Assembly (NCBI RefSeq): GCF_035046485.1
Contig: NC_085137.1
Span: 494,854,351 to 494,918,350, forward strand
Length of the DNA: 64,000 nt
Source of the DNA: Aedes albopictus
Lineage: Eukaryota > Arthropoda > Insecta > Diptera > Culicidae
Reading direction: 5' to 3'
Shown: one piece after another, positions 38,301 through 52,550 of the stretch
How the letters are laid out: each line of letters opens with the position of its first letter
Position numbering within the stretch: position 1 is the first letter of the stretch
Made by a program: the position numbers and the translations under genes
Notes under the pieces: generated by a model
Databases searched by the model: none
What the model was told of the DNA's origin: nothing
Seen by the model: only the letters and a program-made list of their open reading frames with translations

Positions 38301-41300
38301 GTTCTTTTGTTTCATTACTCAAAGCTTTTCCAGAGCTTGAACCTTGAGATGAATCTAATACATTATTTTTTTCCTTTCTTGCATCTGATGCCATATTTCT
38401 ACTAGTTTTAAATTCGTCTACAATTTTTTGTACTGACCATGATTTTGGTAACAATGATAAAATTGATAGTTTTTCTTGCCTTGTGGCTGAATTTAAAAAT
38501 TTAATTTTCATATTTTTTATGACTTCATTAAACTCGTTTGCTTTTTCTGTTTTAGCGTCTAATTTAAAAAGATTTCTTCGTACACCTTCGACGATTTCAG
38601 CGCACTTTTTTTCAGGATAGTGAACATTTTTAACCTTACCTAAATCTATAGGCGAAACACGAATAGCTGCTATTCCTCGGTTGAATATTTCGACGTCTAC
38701 AGGCATCGTGAAGTCTTCATTTGATTGAATTGTGCTTAGCGTTGACGCTGATGGTATCGTGACCAAACTTTCATAGCTTTGCGAATCAGGTACAACAGGT
38801 ATGGTCTGAACAGTTGGCATCCTTGAGCCACCGGCTACGCTTTGTTCTTCGTTTTGGGTGAGGTGAGCTCTTGAATCAATATGTAGACGGCAAGACGAAC
38901 AAATACGAAAATCCTTGGTGTTCAGTGTGGATACCTTGGAAAATCCAATTGACTTCAGTTTTTGGATGATACCATCCGTGAGATATCGCAGCTCTTTCGA
39001 ACACTGAATGTCTTTGAATGGACGAATACATCTGATTTTACTCATTTTGTAATCTGTAACATAGAAAATATTTTCCAATTGTTAGTTTTGAACGAAAATA
39101 TCACAACACATATAATTAAAATGTGTATTTAAAACTTACCTTTGCACCAAAACGTGTTACACTTTCCTTTACAATTATTATGTTATCAAACAACACTGGA
39201 TCTAGTTCAAAAACACTGGATTATTAGCTGAAATTACTATGAAATCACTATGCTTCTAGCAACCTTTCTGCATTTACTGTTTGGTTTTCCCTAGTAGATA
39301 CTGGATGAATTCAGAACCGAGTCAGACATTATTATACAGCTCACGGGTATAAATCATAGAATGCTGGGTAAAGACTGCTGGAAGATAGGTAGAGTTGAAC
39401 GCTCAGGTATCGTCAGGTACGAGTTTGGAGAGTTGGAGCGAGGTAGATTTGCTGGCGTAGGTATATTGTTATTGAAGAAGATTGTAAATTGTATATACCT
39501 GGAATGAATAAAGAGTGCGGCGGTTGTTGATTGAGGTATCAGTCGGCAGCCGTCTAGTTTGATGGAAGGTGACTAATATTATACTAATATTATACCAATT
39601 TTAATCAAAATTGGCTGAAATCTTGCGAAAAGCTGGAATTATACTAATGTCATCGTGTCAGACTACGTTGATTTGATCCACTTTTTTGTTTATTGATCTT
39701 TGTTCTGCCGCTTGTGTTGTGTGTAAGAGGTAGCGGTCGCGTTCGAATGAAATAAAGCAAGCTGACACCCGACCGCGACAACGAAACGAAGGCAGTGAAA
39801 AGTGTCGAATGTTTGCAAGCCTGGGCCAGCGTGGCCATGGTGGACTAGTTCCAACAAAGACCATGTTTACAATCACCAACTGTACGTAGTACAGCTAACT
39901 GGTATCTAATTACCTGTATCTAATACTTATTAGCACGTTTTCAGCAGAAGGCAATAAAAACCACTGGAAGAAATCATTGTTCTTGATAGTGGGATTTTGT
40001 CACTTGTTTCAAAATACTTTTAAGGCAGTGAATTTCACTCAAATCTTTAAGCTGTCAGTGTCATTTTAACTCAAAATTTTCCAATCTTTCCGAAAAAAAT
40101 ACTTTTGAAACTGGAGAAACACGGAGTACATCCGAAAAGGGCTAAAACTTATTAAGTTATCAAAAAAATCAATATTAAATTAGTAATATCTTCTAAACGG
40201 TGCATCTTAGAAAAATGTTACCGAAGTACTTTTTTCTTGCAAATTTGATGTACTTTCATAAAATTAGGGCGACAAACTTTTTTGACTTTACTTAATAGCT
40301 TTTTTTGAAAACCGTAATTTTTTAAAACATTTTTTTTTCATTGTAACCTATTTTTCTCCAGAACTACCCACTGTGCACTAAGTAGCATTTTCAGTCAGCT
40401 ATAACATAAGGACAATAAAAAAAAATATTGACATGTCACTTTTGAGGGAAAATCTATATTTTAGTTCAAATCACAAAAACCAAACATATTTTTTTACCGT
40501 GCATATTTTCTCCATATAGCACCAACAATTGTCTAAAACTTCGCCGAAGACACCAAACCGATCGGACAAACCGTTTTCGAGATACAATTTTTTGAAGATA
40601 TCATGTGCATTTTTCATAGGCCCTTCTCATAAGTAAGGCTAGATTTAAAATGGCGAACCAAGTATGCAAAACGGCGTTTTTCTCCCCCAAAGACTTGTAT
40701 GCAAGGTTTCATTCAAATAAAGATATATGAAAATTACTCGTTGCTGAAATGATATGGAACCGCTCAGGATTCTTTATCGCGTCGCGGGTGGATTGCTGTA
40801 GGAGTGAGTATTGTGAAAATAAATCGGATTTTTTTATCTTGAGATTGATCGGTAAAATCGGAATTTTGCTTGTTCTACGATTATCGCGACGCGTGTTTCC
40901 AGTGGTGTGAATCATATAACCTACCATAGGTGACTCCCAGATTCACACCCTACCTTATCCTACTAACAAATACTCCATCCCGAGACAACTGTGGGGATGC
41001 TGTGGATTCCACGGTTTCTAGTAACAACGGTTGTCGAACTAACTTTCCTAACTCTCCCAATGACCGTAAGGAAGTGGCCAGCGCCGTTATTTACTTTCAA
41101 ATATTGAACTTTCGAATTGTGCACATTGAGAGTGTGTAGCTAGTCCCAAGCACCGTTCAATGGTTCTCTGTACAACTTCGATTGTTCTGGTTAATCACGG
41201 AGTAACAACTACGATGCGTACGATTATCTTTGCTTTGCTTTTCCTTCGATAATTTCTTTGGACTGAGACTGCTTCGGTAATTCTTTTGTAAATGGCTTTG

Positions 41301-44300
41301 ACATTTCCTAATTCGATTTTTTAAAAGAATTGATCAGGAAATTCCTCCAACAATTTGTTTTCGAAGTCCGTGGAATGATGGGTAATTTCTTTCTATTTTT
41401 TTTTTTTGATATTTATTACGGCGAATTTTTTGTTGTTTATTTTGGCATTTTTTTTTGTTTTTTTTTCTATAATTCTTTTGCAAATTTGTTCAGCAATTAT
41501 TTTGGATATAGTGGTTCGGGAATTCCTTTGAGAATTTATTCGAGAATTAAGTTTGGATTTCTTCCCACAATTTATTTGGGAATTCCTTCAATAATTCCTT
41601 TGGAAATTCAACCGGCTCTTTTTGATATCTATCTGCTAATGACTTAAGAACTGTCTTTGAAGAGTCCTCTTAGAATTTCCATTACAAATACTATCGGAAG
41701 ATCATTTTATAATAGATCCATCAATTCCGCTATTTTTTTTTTTAATTCTCTGGATATTGTACGGAACTACCTTTGACAATTCATATGAGATTTTATTTTG
41801 AAATTTTTCTTATATTACGGGGTACATTTGGGCATTTGGCAACTTCTATGTTTTTTTGATAATTAAATACTTTGAGAAATTCTTTGGAAAACTTCTTTTT
41901 TTCCCTTGCAATTGCTTGTGATTTTGAAAATTCCTTCGGTTATTCCTTTGAGAATGCCTTAGGAAATCCCATTATAAATTCTTATGGTAGTTCTTTTAGA
42001 AATTTCGGAATTTACAAATATCAGATAGAATTTTCAAAATAATTATTGACGGAATCCCAAAAGAAGTTGTTGAAGAAGCTTTCAAACGAATTATTGAATT
42101 CTCTTTCATAAAATGCCTGGGAAGTTAACGAAGGAATTTTCAAAGCAACTCACAGTGGTTCCATTTGCTCAGGAAAGCGGTCATAAATCATTTTCTTCGT
42201 TTTTTGAAGGGAAGAATCATTTTTAATGACCAGAAATAGCATGTTATGACCAAAAAAGGATATTCCACTACGTTTTTATGAACATCACTTGAAAAATATT
42301 AACTTTGGACATTTTTATTTATGATAATGAAATTATCATTAGAAAGCTTTATTTTGCACAGAAATCAGTAATCAAATATTTTTAACTATTATGAAGAGTG
42401 GGTATCAGTTTCTGCTAAGTATAACAAGTTAAAACATGTATCACATGACAGTATCATAATAGATTCTTGTGAATAGTATCAGTATTAGCATTAAAATTTT
42501 AATTTTATTAGTAGGTTTTATTTCTGCTGTAATAAAACAATATATGAAACAGGAGACTTTTCCTCAGAAATAAGGTACAGTGTATCAAACAATTGTCCGT
42601 ACAGCAATTTTTTTGTCAAAATAATTTTTCATTCAAATGTTAATAACTTTTTTATGCGTCAATCAAAAACGCTGAAATTTTGACCAATCATGAATCATAT
42701 ATTAAAGCTCCATTAGTAAAATTTTGAGCAAGATCGAATAAGTTTTCTGAAAGTTATAGAACTTTTAGTGAAACTTATAAGACTTTTGAACACATTTTAA
42801 AAACATTATATCTCAATATGTACTCGATGAAATTTTTTCAATTTTTTTTGTGTTACATCTTAGACCTAAGGCTTTCATATGCAGCCATGTTTGAGGTTTT
42901 ATATTCACTACAAAAAATATGAAAAATGTGCGTATGTAGTTGACGATGTTTTAAAATTTACCATACTTTGCACATATAATCTGCCAAACGTTTTCCACCA
43001 GTAAAAGTGCATTTACTGAACGAAAAATCCATAGGACCTACTCTTCATACGTAGTTTAGTAGGTCCTGTATAAAAATATATCATTAAGAGAGTTTAAAAA
43101 AGTAGAAAACACTTGGCACTTTTATTGATCAAAATATGATAAATTTCCAAATGACACTCTGAACATATACAGATTTCTTATATTTTTTGTAGTGAATATA
43201 AAACCTTAAACGAGCTGCATATGAAAGCCTTAGGTATAAGCTGTGACACGAAAAATATTGAAAAAGGTTCATCAAGTACTTATTGAGATATAATGTTTTA
43301 AAAATGTATTCAAAAATTTTATAAGTTTTACTAAAAGTTCTATAACTTTCAGAAAACTCATTCGATCTCATTAAAAATTTTACCAATGGAGCTTTAATAT
43401 ATGGGCTATAATTGGTCAAAACTTCAGCGTTTTTGATTGACGTATAAAAAAGTTATAATCATTTAAATGAAAAATTATTTTGACCAAGAAATTGCTGTAC
43501 GGACAATTGTTTGATACACTGTAGTTTTCATGGTTGAAATACAGAAAAATCATCACAAATCGAATTAAAACAGTGTCAAATTACCAATAGTGATAATTTT
43601 AAACAATAGTGCAATAGTGCAATTACAGAACCAATTACTTCTTCAATTGCAAAATTTTAAACAAATATTCGGGAATATTTCACATTACGTACGTAAAAGG
43701 AAATTTTATTACCATAAATACAATGCTTTACACCGTAATATATCATACGATTCATGGGCCTACGTTTTGACAAAGATTAAAGTATTTCCAGTCGTTTTTG
43801 TTTCTAGCAATTGCTTTGGATATGCTATCCAGTAATGAAGTACGTGGAATTTTAATAAAAAAAAGCTGTAACCCAATAAACGGAATATATACAAATATCG
43901 CTCTACATTGCTAAATATTCGACAGAAAGCTTGCAATAGTATCAAAGAAATCAATTCGAATACTGAGATTTAACGTAAAAAAATTGATCAAATATTTAGA
44001 TTTGGGAAGAGATTATGAAGAATTATGTCCAGTAAATAATAATCAAAGAACATATTTATTCCTTCTTCTCCCATCACTACAGTTTTAGGTACTGGGTGGA
44101 TTTTGAGGAAATTTTGTCAATGTTAGCAGAAAATGCAGAATTCCTTATCAAATTAAACAATTACAAAAGAAAGTTTTGACGAGGCCAAATGAAAATGGTT
44201 GTTGTGCAATTACTCATACCTAAAGCCATACCTCCAGAACTGTATTTTTTCATAATTAAAAAAAAACATTTACAAAGTTTGTTTTCAAATAAAATATCCC

Positions 44301-47300
44301 TCAAGTATTGTAAAAAGCATTGAAACATCTCCTGTTAAAATTTCAGTAATTTTGGTACGCATTTCAGGCAGTTACAGAGAGACAAGTTTATATATAATTT
44401 TGTAGTTATTTTAAAACATATTTTTATAAAAAGAACGAGTAACTTCCACTACATCCTGCAAACTTATATGCAGATATTTGCAGCTACAACCTTCACAGAT
44501 TGATTCTCCTACTCAAATCTGATCATTTGATGGCTGACGATTGATTAAATGTGGTCAAGAACATGTTTGAAATGCTACATGAATTTTTGTTATGTATATA
44601 TTCTATGGGTAAAATTATGTGCCTATTACTCACAGCCCCATTAGTCCAACAACATCCATTTCCACTTTTTGGTGTTTTGAATTTGAAAGATAAACATTTA
44701 TTCTGATTTTCTGCGTTGAAAATCATTTGAAAATCCACTTGGTTTTGTTATACGAAGACGCGGTGTACAACTCAAAATTGATGTAATTTTTCGACAAATT
44801 TTGAAAATGTCAAATTGCATAACAGTACTCACGCTCTCAAGCAAAATATGCGACAGAAACATACATAAAAATGTTTTTTCTGCATTCTTGGGAACTTCAT
44901 TGATTTATAAAAAATATACAAACTCATGAATTAGAAAATCAATTTTTCGATTTTTAGCCTATGGCGGTACTACTGTGCAACTGTTGCATACATTTTGAGA
45001 AGAACTGCCGACAAAACCACCAATTGAGTTGCCAAAGAAATTACCATTGGGATTGCCGCAGAAATTTCCCAAGGAATGAATGAAATCCTAAAAAAAAACT
45101 TCGTATGAAATGCCTGATCAATTCCCAAAGTAATTCAAAAGAAAAATAAAGCAAATGCAGTAGACGCCATAAAAAAAACAAAATATTTAAATCATTTTTC
45201 AAATTAATTTCCAAAGATGTTTCCAAATGAACTACGGAAGAAATATCACAAGAAATTGCCGATTGAAATCAGAAGAAAATGGCCACGGGAACTCTAAAAA
45301 GAAATTCCTGAAGGTGTTTCAAACCAAAACCCCGAAAGATATCGCATTGAAATGGTCAAATCCAAAAGAATGGCCGAAGAAATTCCACCAAAAGACATTC
45401 CAAAAACATTACCTGAAAAGTACGCAGAAATTTTTTTGAGGTAATTGCCGAATGAATTTACAAAGGAAATGCCGAACAGGCAACTAGCTCAATTCAATAG
45501 AAGCAATCAATTCATTCAATAATAAGTTTCCAGGAAAGTTTCGAAGAAATTTCCAAGGAAATGACCAAAAAAGTGTTCAATGGAATCGCCATAATATTTT
45601 ATAAACATATAAAAACCATATTCCCAAGTTTTCGATTTTGCGTGACGTAATCTATAAACAGCGTTCTTGTGGCTTGTGATGAATTCGTTGTTCTACAGTA
45701 ATTCGTCATGTTGTACTTTCTTGGAGAATGCGATTATGATATATTGGTTTGGGGAAATGGCATACCATACTCTCCATAAGGTGAAGGTGAGTCTGTCACA
45801 TTCTACAACGGTAAAATAAGCTTGAAACAACCCAGCAGGACATCGCAGCAGAGGCATGTCCAGAGGCGCATGGCGGTTCAGTCTAAATCGTCGACGAAAA
45901 TTTGACCCGGCAATAAGTTAAGGCGATGTTCCCCGATGATTCTACCACATCACCATGTGTGTGCCTGTGCATGTTTGAAAGTTAGTAGAAGTGGCACCCT
46001 AATGATACAACAGCGTTCTTTTGACTGCCGAAAGATTGAGATACAGCGATGATATCATTTTAACCAACCATGAAGCAATACGAGCCGAGAACAGGCAGCC
46101 GTCAACACCAGCACCTAGCCCCGCCCAGTCATCCGATTCCCCCATCACCCCAAAGAGGCGGTGAAAGGTTAATTAAATAAATGTGCAAAATGCTCTGCTG
46201 CCTAGCATCGCGTTGCCGTCAGTTTGGTAGGAATGTATCCTCCTTTTGAAGGCTGGCGGGCGTGGGTGCTTTCCGCAAAATTATGCTAATTATTTGAATT
46301 ATTGATGGATTTTGCAGACTTGGCGGCGGCGGCGTCATTTCTGTCGATGCCAGTATGTCGTGTCACGTGTGCTATGCTGTTGGAGTGGAATATATGCGAG
46401 ATCCAGGAAATTCAATTAGCGAATGATTGAGGACGGTTGGCTGGATGAAGGAATCCGAATTCCTGGTTTGTGTTATGTTATGCTTCGTAGAGCTTAAGAT
46501 GCGATTTTCCCGATGGTTGAATTGACTGCTCCTTCGTGTTTCGATGAATTAACATCCATTCCCAGGTAATTAATCCATTTCAGTAATATTCAATTTTAGC
46601 CTCTTAAGTTAAGCATGGATGATGTTTAAGATGCTCCTCGAAAATTGGTCGAAACTTAGAAGTTCATTTCAGTAGCTTGATGTTCTGAACAAATCCTAAT
46701 CATCATTTTACGCTGGAGCCTCTTTTTATGCCACAGGATGGGGTTGCATAATTTAAAATATGCATACAATAAAAAGGGAATGAATGGGACCGAGTTTGCG
46801 AGAAAAGGTCTTGCTGTTGGGGCCGAGAACACTCTCAGGAAGAACCCAGAGAAATCAAATGAAGGGGGTTTCAGGAGCCTTTAAGAACGTTAAGCCCACC
46901 CAAATTCCCCTGGAACTACCCTGAGATCCCCTGAAGCGCTCTGAGATTCCCTGGAAGCCATTGGCGTATCTAGGATTTTTTCCTAGGGGGTGCCAATTTC
47001 AGTGGCTTCCAGGTTGTTTTGCTTTTTTTTTGTAAAAAGAAATATCGATGCACCCTCAATTTCTTAGTACAATGATATATTGTGTCGCGAGACAAATTAG
47101 CCCGAAAATTTAAACACGCTGTTTTAAAGAACAGTTTTTTTTTGAAAAATCCGAACCGTTGTACTGACTTAGCACTCTCCCCGCCATGTGAGGTTTGAAT
47201 ACTTGATAATTTGATTACGTATAATACATGGAATTTGTATTTTCAGTTTGAACTTTACAATCATCACAACCCCTTTGTTTTGTGGATTGAATACATTGAT

Positions 47301-50300
47301 TAAGAATACATTTTCAGAGCAATTATTAGAAGTGTAAATCTCGGAAACTATCAAATATCCACAAATTTGCGTGTAACTTGTATTCATCGTGACATCCTCT
47401 TTGTTTATTGCATGATAACAACCCTTATAAAATAGTGTTGAAGAAAAATTTTATGAGTCATTTTTCCCTCCGCTGTTGTAGAAATTAAACCACTGCGTCC
47501 AATAAGCTGAACTTTTGTGGCATTGTAAAAGTTATAAATACTTGAAATTGCAAAATCAGGATACATATCTGCATTTTTGGTTCGACCACAACATTAATAG
47601 CGAGCTTCGATTTTTCTCTTCGGGATTCTGATTCTATGCTATAATATAATAAAGAAATTTGTGTTTTTGGGAAAATATTGTTTCGGTAATTCCTCAGGGA
47701 ATATTCCCGGCAATTTATTTGGAAATTGTTTTGCAATTTATTTTAATTAAGACTTCTTTTAGAAATCTCTCAGTAATTCCATTGAGTTTGGCAAATTTCT
47801 TCGGCAATTTCTTTAGGAATTTACTTGGTAATATTATGTCTGGAATTTGATACTAAACAACTTTTACGCATCCTTTGAAAATTGCATCGGAGATTACCTT
47901 GGAAATTTCTTTGGCAATTCCACTAGGAGTTTATTTGGCTTATTTTTGAATGTTTGCGGAAATTTTTATAGAATTTATTTTGACAATTTATTTTGATATT
48001 GGATTCGGTCAATTTCTTTAAAAAGCCTTACTATTTTCATCAGGAATTTCGCTAGTAGTTCTTATATGAATTCTTTTGGCAACTAATTTGAAAGCTCTAA
48101 GGTAATTTTGATGTTTTTTTTCGGCAATTTCTATGGGAATTTGTCAGGAAATTTTTTTTTTCAGCAAGTCCAGTTGAGAATTTCTGACTTTCCAGTTTAG
48201 CTATTTTCGAAAGCAATAAAATGAAATACAATTAAATCATGAAGAATGAGAAAAGTAATCACGATAAAATTGCCTGAGAAATTTGCAGAATAACTGAAAA
48301 AGAAATTGCTTAAATAATTACGGAGGAATAGCCATAGAAATATAGAAAAAATAAATTCAAAGAAATTGTTGATTGCATTCCCAAGAATGTAACTAGCTGA
48401 ATATCAGTTCCTTAAACTAAAGTTTGCTTAAGAGTGGTTTGTTCATCTCCTATAAAGCTAAAATGTTTGTTGGGTTCCAATGAAACTACCGTAGAAATTT
48501 TCAAAAAAAAAAAAAAACAATCCGAAGGAACCCTCAAAGAAATGCCCATACTGCGGTTTAGCAAATACGGAGCCGTGTGTTCTCAAATCCCACCAGAACG
48601 CGATTATTTTTCCACAAATTAATCTCTCATTTAGTCAATTAGCAACATTCTGTGTCTTCTAATTAATTACAAGTTTTACCCGTTTTTCCTATAGAATTTC
48701 ACTAGAGATTTCTCTAGTAATACCTCCTAGAATTTCTCGGAAAATTCCAACAATTTCCAAAATTCGTATAGGGATTTCTCTAGAGATTTCTATTGGGATT
48801 CTTTCAGCTAGAATTCCTTGAAGAAGGCCAAGAGGAGTTCCAGGTGTAATACCATGATTAATTTCTAGAGAAATCCATGAATTCCTGGATGAGTCTTTAG
48901 AAAAAATCCCTGGAAGAATCAATAGGAAGTATCCTAGGAAAACTGGCTAGAAGAATCCCGGCAATAATTCCAGAAGAAATCTCTAGAGGGATACCTGCAG
49001 GTATCACAGTAAGAATTTCTGGAGGAGACCTAGGAGGCATTCCTGAAACATTAGAAGCAGCAGGAATCGCTTATGGAATCCTAGGAGGAGTTCCTGGATG
49101 AAGGTCAAGGGGAGTTCCTGGAGAAGTCCAACAAGAAATATTTGGAGAAATCTCATATTTTTTTTAGGATTTCCAGGAGGACACACCGAAGATACTTCTG
49201 CAAGACTCCTAGGAAGATTCCCTTAAATAATCCCAGTAAGTTTTTGAAAGAATCCCTGGAAAAAATCATAGAAGAATTCTGGGATGTATTACAGTAAGAA
49301 TGACTGGAGGAGCCCTAGGAGGAATTGCTGAAGGAACCACAGCAGGAATAGCTTGAGAAATCCAGCTGAAAATCCTGGATGAAGGCAAAGAGGAGTTCCT
49401 TTAGGAATCCCATGGGAAATTAATGACTGAATCCATGGACAAAATATCTTGGATAAAAAATCCTGGAGGAATCACCGGAGAGTTTCTGAAGAAATCACAG
49501 GAAAAATCTCAGGAGGTATTCTTAGAAGGATTCTGGGATGTATCACTGTAGAAACCTCAGCTGAAATCCTAGAAGGGATTGCTGGAGAAAAATGTACAGG
49601 AATTTCTAGAGAAACCCCATCAGGAATGCCGGGGGGAATCCAAAGAAAAAATCCTTGGAATACCTAGAGAAGTCCCTGCAAGAACCAGTAGAGGTATTCT
49701 GGTAGAATCTATAGAGAAAGCCGTGAAGGAATCGCAGGAGGATTTCCTGGAAGAATCTCAGGAAGAACTCCAGCCATAATGCTAGCATAAATTCGTATAG
49801 GAATCACTTGGAAGAATTTCTGGAGGAATTGATGGAAGAATCACAGAAGGAGTTGTTTGAGGTATTCTTGGAGGAAGGCCAAAAGGAGTTTTTGCAGGAA
49901 TTCCATGAGGATTTTCTGGAGAAATCTTTGGATAAAATCTCTGGAGGAATTCCTGGATGAGTCCTTGGAGAAATCCCTGGTGGAGCAACCAATGGAATTT
50001 CTGAAAGAATTCCGGGAAAATTGCCTGGAAAGGTCTCAGCAAAAAAAGCCAGGAGAATGCTCTAGAAGAATCTGTAGCATAATTTCGGAAATACCACACT
50101 TGAAATTTCTGGTGGAAGATAGCTGGATGAACCGCATGAATTGCTTGAGCAGTCACAGCTGGAATATCAGGAGGAACTCTTAGAATTTCGGGAGCTGTCA
50201 TAGAACTAATTTCTAGAGAAATCCTAGAATCAGTAATGCCAGGGGTATCTTAAGAGAAGTTCCTCTAACAAATGCCTGGAGGAATTCGGTAGAATCGGTA

Positions 50301-52505
50301 GAAGTATACTGGAGGAATTCCTGATGGAATCGCAGGAGGAATTTCTGGAGGAATCTCAGAAAGATTTCCTGGATGGATTGCAGCAAGTTAATATGCCAGA
50401 AGAAATCCCTAGAAGGAGTCCTTATGGGAATTGCTTGAAGAATTCCAGCTGAAATTCATGGAGGAAGGTCAATAAAAATTCTTGGGGAAATCCCCTCTGG
50501 AATTTCTGGAAGAACCTCTGTAGAAAGTCCTGGATATATCCTTAAAGAAATGTATGGAAGAATCAATGAAGGGATTTTATAGAAAAATCTCAGGGAGATC
50601 TTCCGGAAGAACTTTCCTAGAAGAATTCCAGAAGGTACCGCTGTGAGAATTTTTAGTGGAAGAGAGAAATTGCTCGAAGAATCGCAGCAGGAGTTGCTTG
50701 AGGAATCCTAGACACAATTCCCGGAGGAAGGCCAATATAAGCATCTGGAGGAATTCCATGAGAAATTTCTGGAAGAATCTCTGAATGAAATCTCTGAAAG
50801 AATTCCTGGAATAATCACCGGAGGAACTTTTAAAAGGATCCCAGGAAGATTGCTTCAAGAATTCCACCAGAAATTCCTGAAGAAATCCCAATAGAATTTT
50901 TTAGAGGAATCCCTAGAAGAATTCCGAGAAGAATCATAGTAAGAATTTCCAAAGAAATCCTAGCAGAATTTAATGGATCAATCCCTGCAGAAATTTCTAG
51001 TATGTACAACCCCATCAGGACTGCCTGGAGTATCCTAAGGGAAGTTTGTTGAAGAAATACCGGGAGGAATCCATAAAGGAAGCCTAGAGAAATCACTGTA
51101 TGAATAGGTAGAGGTATTTCTGGAGGAATCTATGGAGAAGTCTGTTAATAATTCTTACCAATATCCTAAACGCTAAAACGTACAACAGTTATACATATAA
51201 GTAATAGCGGGCGTGCTTAAGTTTTGTTCAAATTAATAAATATTGGAATTATTGTGTGAAGTTTTAAATTTTAGGTGACTGTCAAGGAAAAATTCTAGGG
51301 GGTGCCAAATTTGTTCTAGGGGGTGCCAGGCACCCCTGGAACCCCCCCCTAGCTATGCTGGAAGCCCATTGAAAGTACCTGAAACGCCCCTCAGATCCCC
51401 AAAAACGTCCCTGGAAACCTCCTGAGACTCCCTGAAACGCCCTAGAAACCCCTAGAATCCCCCAGAAGCCCCCTGAGACCTCCTGGGACCCCCCCCCCCC
51501 TGATGTGATGGTTAAAGCACGTGTCTTTCACACCGAGGACCTGGGATCGAATACCACTCCCAGCGAACTTAAAAAAATGTGAATTCTTTCTTCGGAAGGG
51601 AAGTATTGCCGTGGGTCCCGAGATGAACTAGTCTCGGACTGAAAATCTCGTTAATACAGATAAAAAACTCTTAGCTCCCCTGAGAATCCCTGGAACTCCA
51701 TTGAAACCCCCTGGAACCCTCCTGGAACAGTGCTGTCATGGTAAAATCTGATCTGGTTACTCAAGGTTTCCAAATTGCAGGCGCCCTCCAATACTGTTAC
51801 GCCTCATGGAAATGACATCAATATTGTGCCTTATTTATAATTACTCTGGGGAAACCTATGAATTATTTTTTTTTCCAAGAAATTATTTTGTAATTATTTT
51901 GGAAGTTCAGCTGGAATACCCGTAACGTGGGTAGATCACCTTCCAATGGTGCGTTACGGCGTAAGATCTACCATAACAAATTTTGATTTCGTAATTCTCC
52001 AGCTCGGTTAATTTAAATGCAGGAAAATTACAAGATCAAAATTTGGTTTACTTTTTGTGTTTTGTTTTGTTTTTGTATTTTCACTACTAATACTCCATTT
52101 GTTTCAGTGTTATTGCTTGATTTTAACTATAACTTTAATATAACAACTATTTATTTCAGCGTTGTTCAGGTAAATAAAGGTAAATGTAGGTCAATTATAT
52201 ATCAAAATAATATTTATTATTTCAGGTAAAATCAGGTAATTGGTCAACTATATAATTAATTATATTTAAATTACATGATACATGGGATTTTGGGAGGGGT
52301 AGCCTAAGGAAGCTAAATGAACTGGTTTCTGGACAAATGTTCGTGGGGTGGCCAGTCTTTGTCACGAGATAACAACCATCGTGTTGTCTTCCGAAGGTTT
52401 CCAGTGAATTTAGCTTACCCTGCTACAACAAACCATCAGGTAGATCATTCCCTTCTGGTATGACTCTGCAGCCATAGGTAATCCTTGCGCTGATGGTGGG
52501 TACAC

Positions 52506-52550
<45 letters not shown>

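Larger units (their letters stand above)
36004..40717. mobile_element. DNA transposon with about 765-bp terminal inverted repeats and an intact transposase-like gene
   Basis: The left arm (about 36004-36768) and right arm (about 39956-40717) are nearly identical inverted repeats. Both start near ttg(c/a)atg(g/a)aaccttgcatac and run inward through gacaaaccgttttcgag, cactgtgcac and the block ending ccactggtttt. Between them is one minus-strand gene (36937-39045). The low arm divergence and open gene suggest recent activity. The target duplication is not clear because the outermost bases are ambiguous. Confidence 0.88.
46964..51358. mobile_element. 4.4-kb insertion with 12/13-bp target duplication
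   Basis: tggaagccattg (46952-46963) and tggaagcccattg (51359-51371) flank the insert, and the interrupted array continues beyond both. The ends show inverted similarity: gcgtatctagg...cctagggggtgcc at the left, and ggcaccc...cctagctatgc at the right, with a further ctagggggtgcc near 51296. No transposase is seen; most of the interior is degenerate 12-bp array. This may be a non-autonomous element that captured array DNA. Confidence 0.6.

Noticed and set aside
36004..40717. TA target duplication for the large transposon
   Set aside because: Bases outside the arms can be aligned in several ways and none gives a convincing duplication, so none is claimed.
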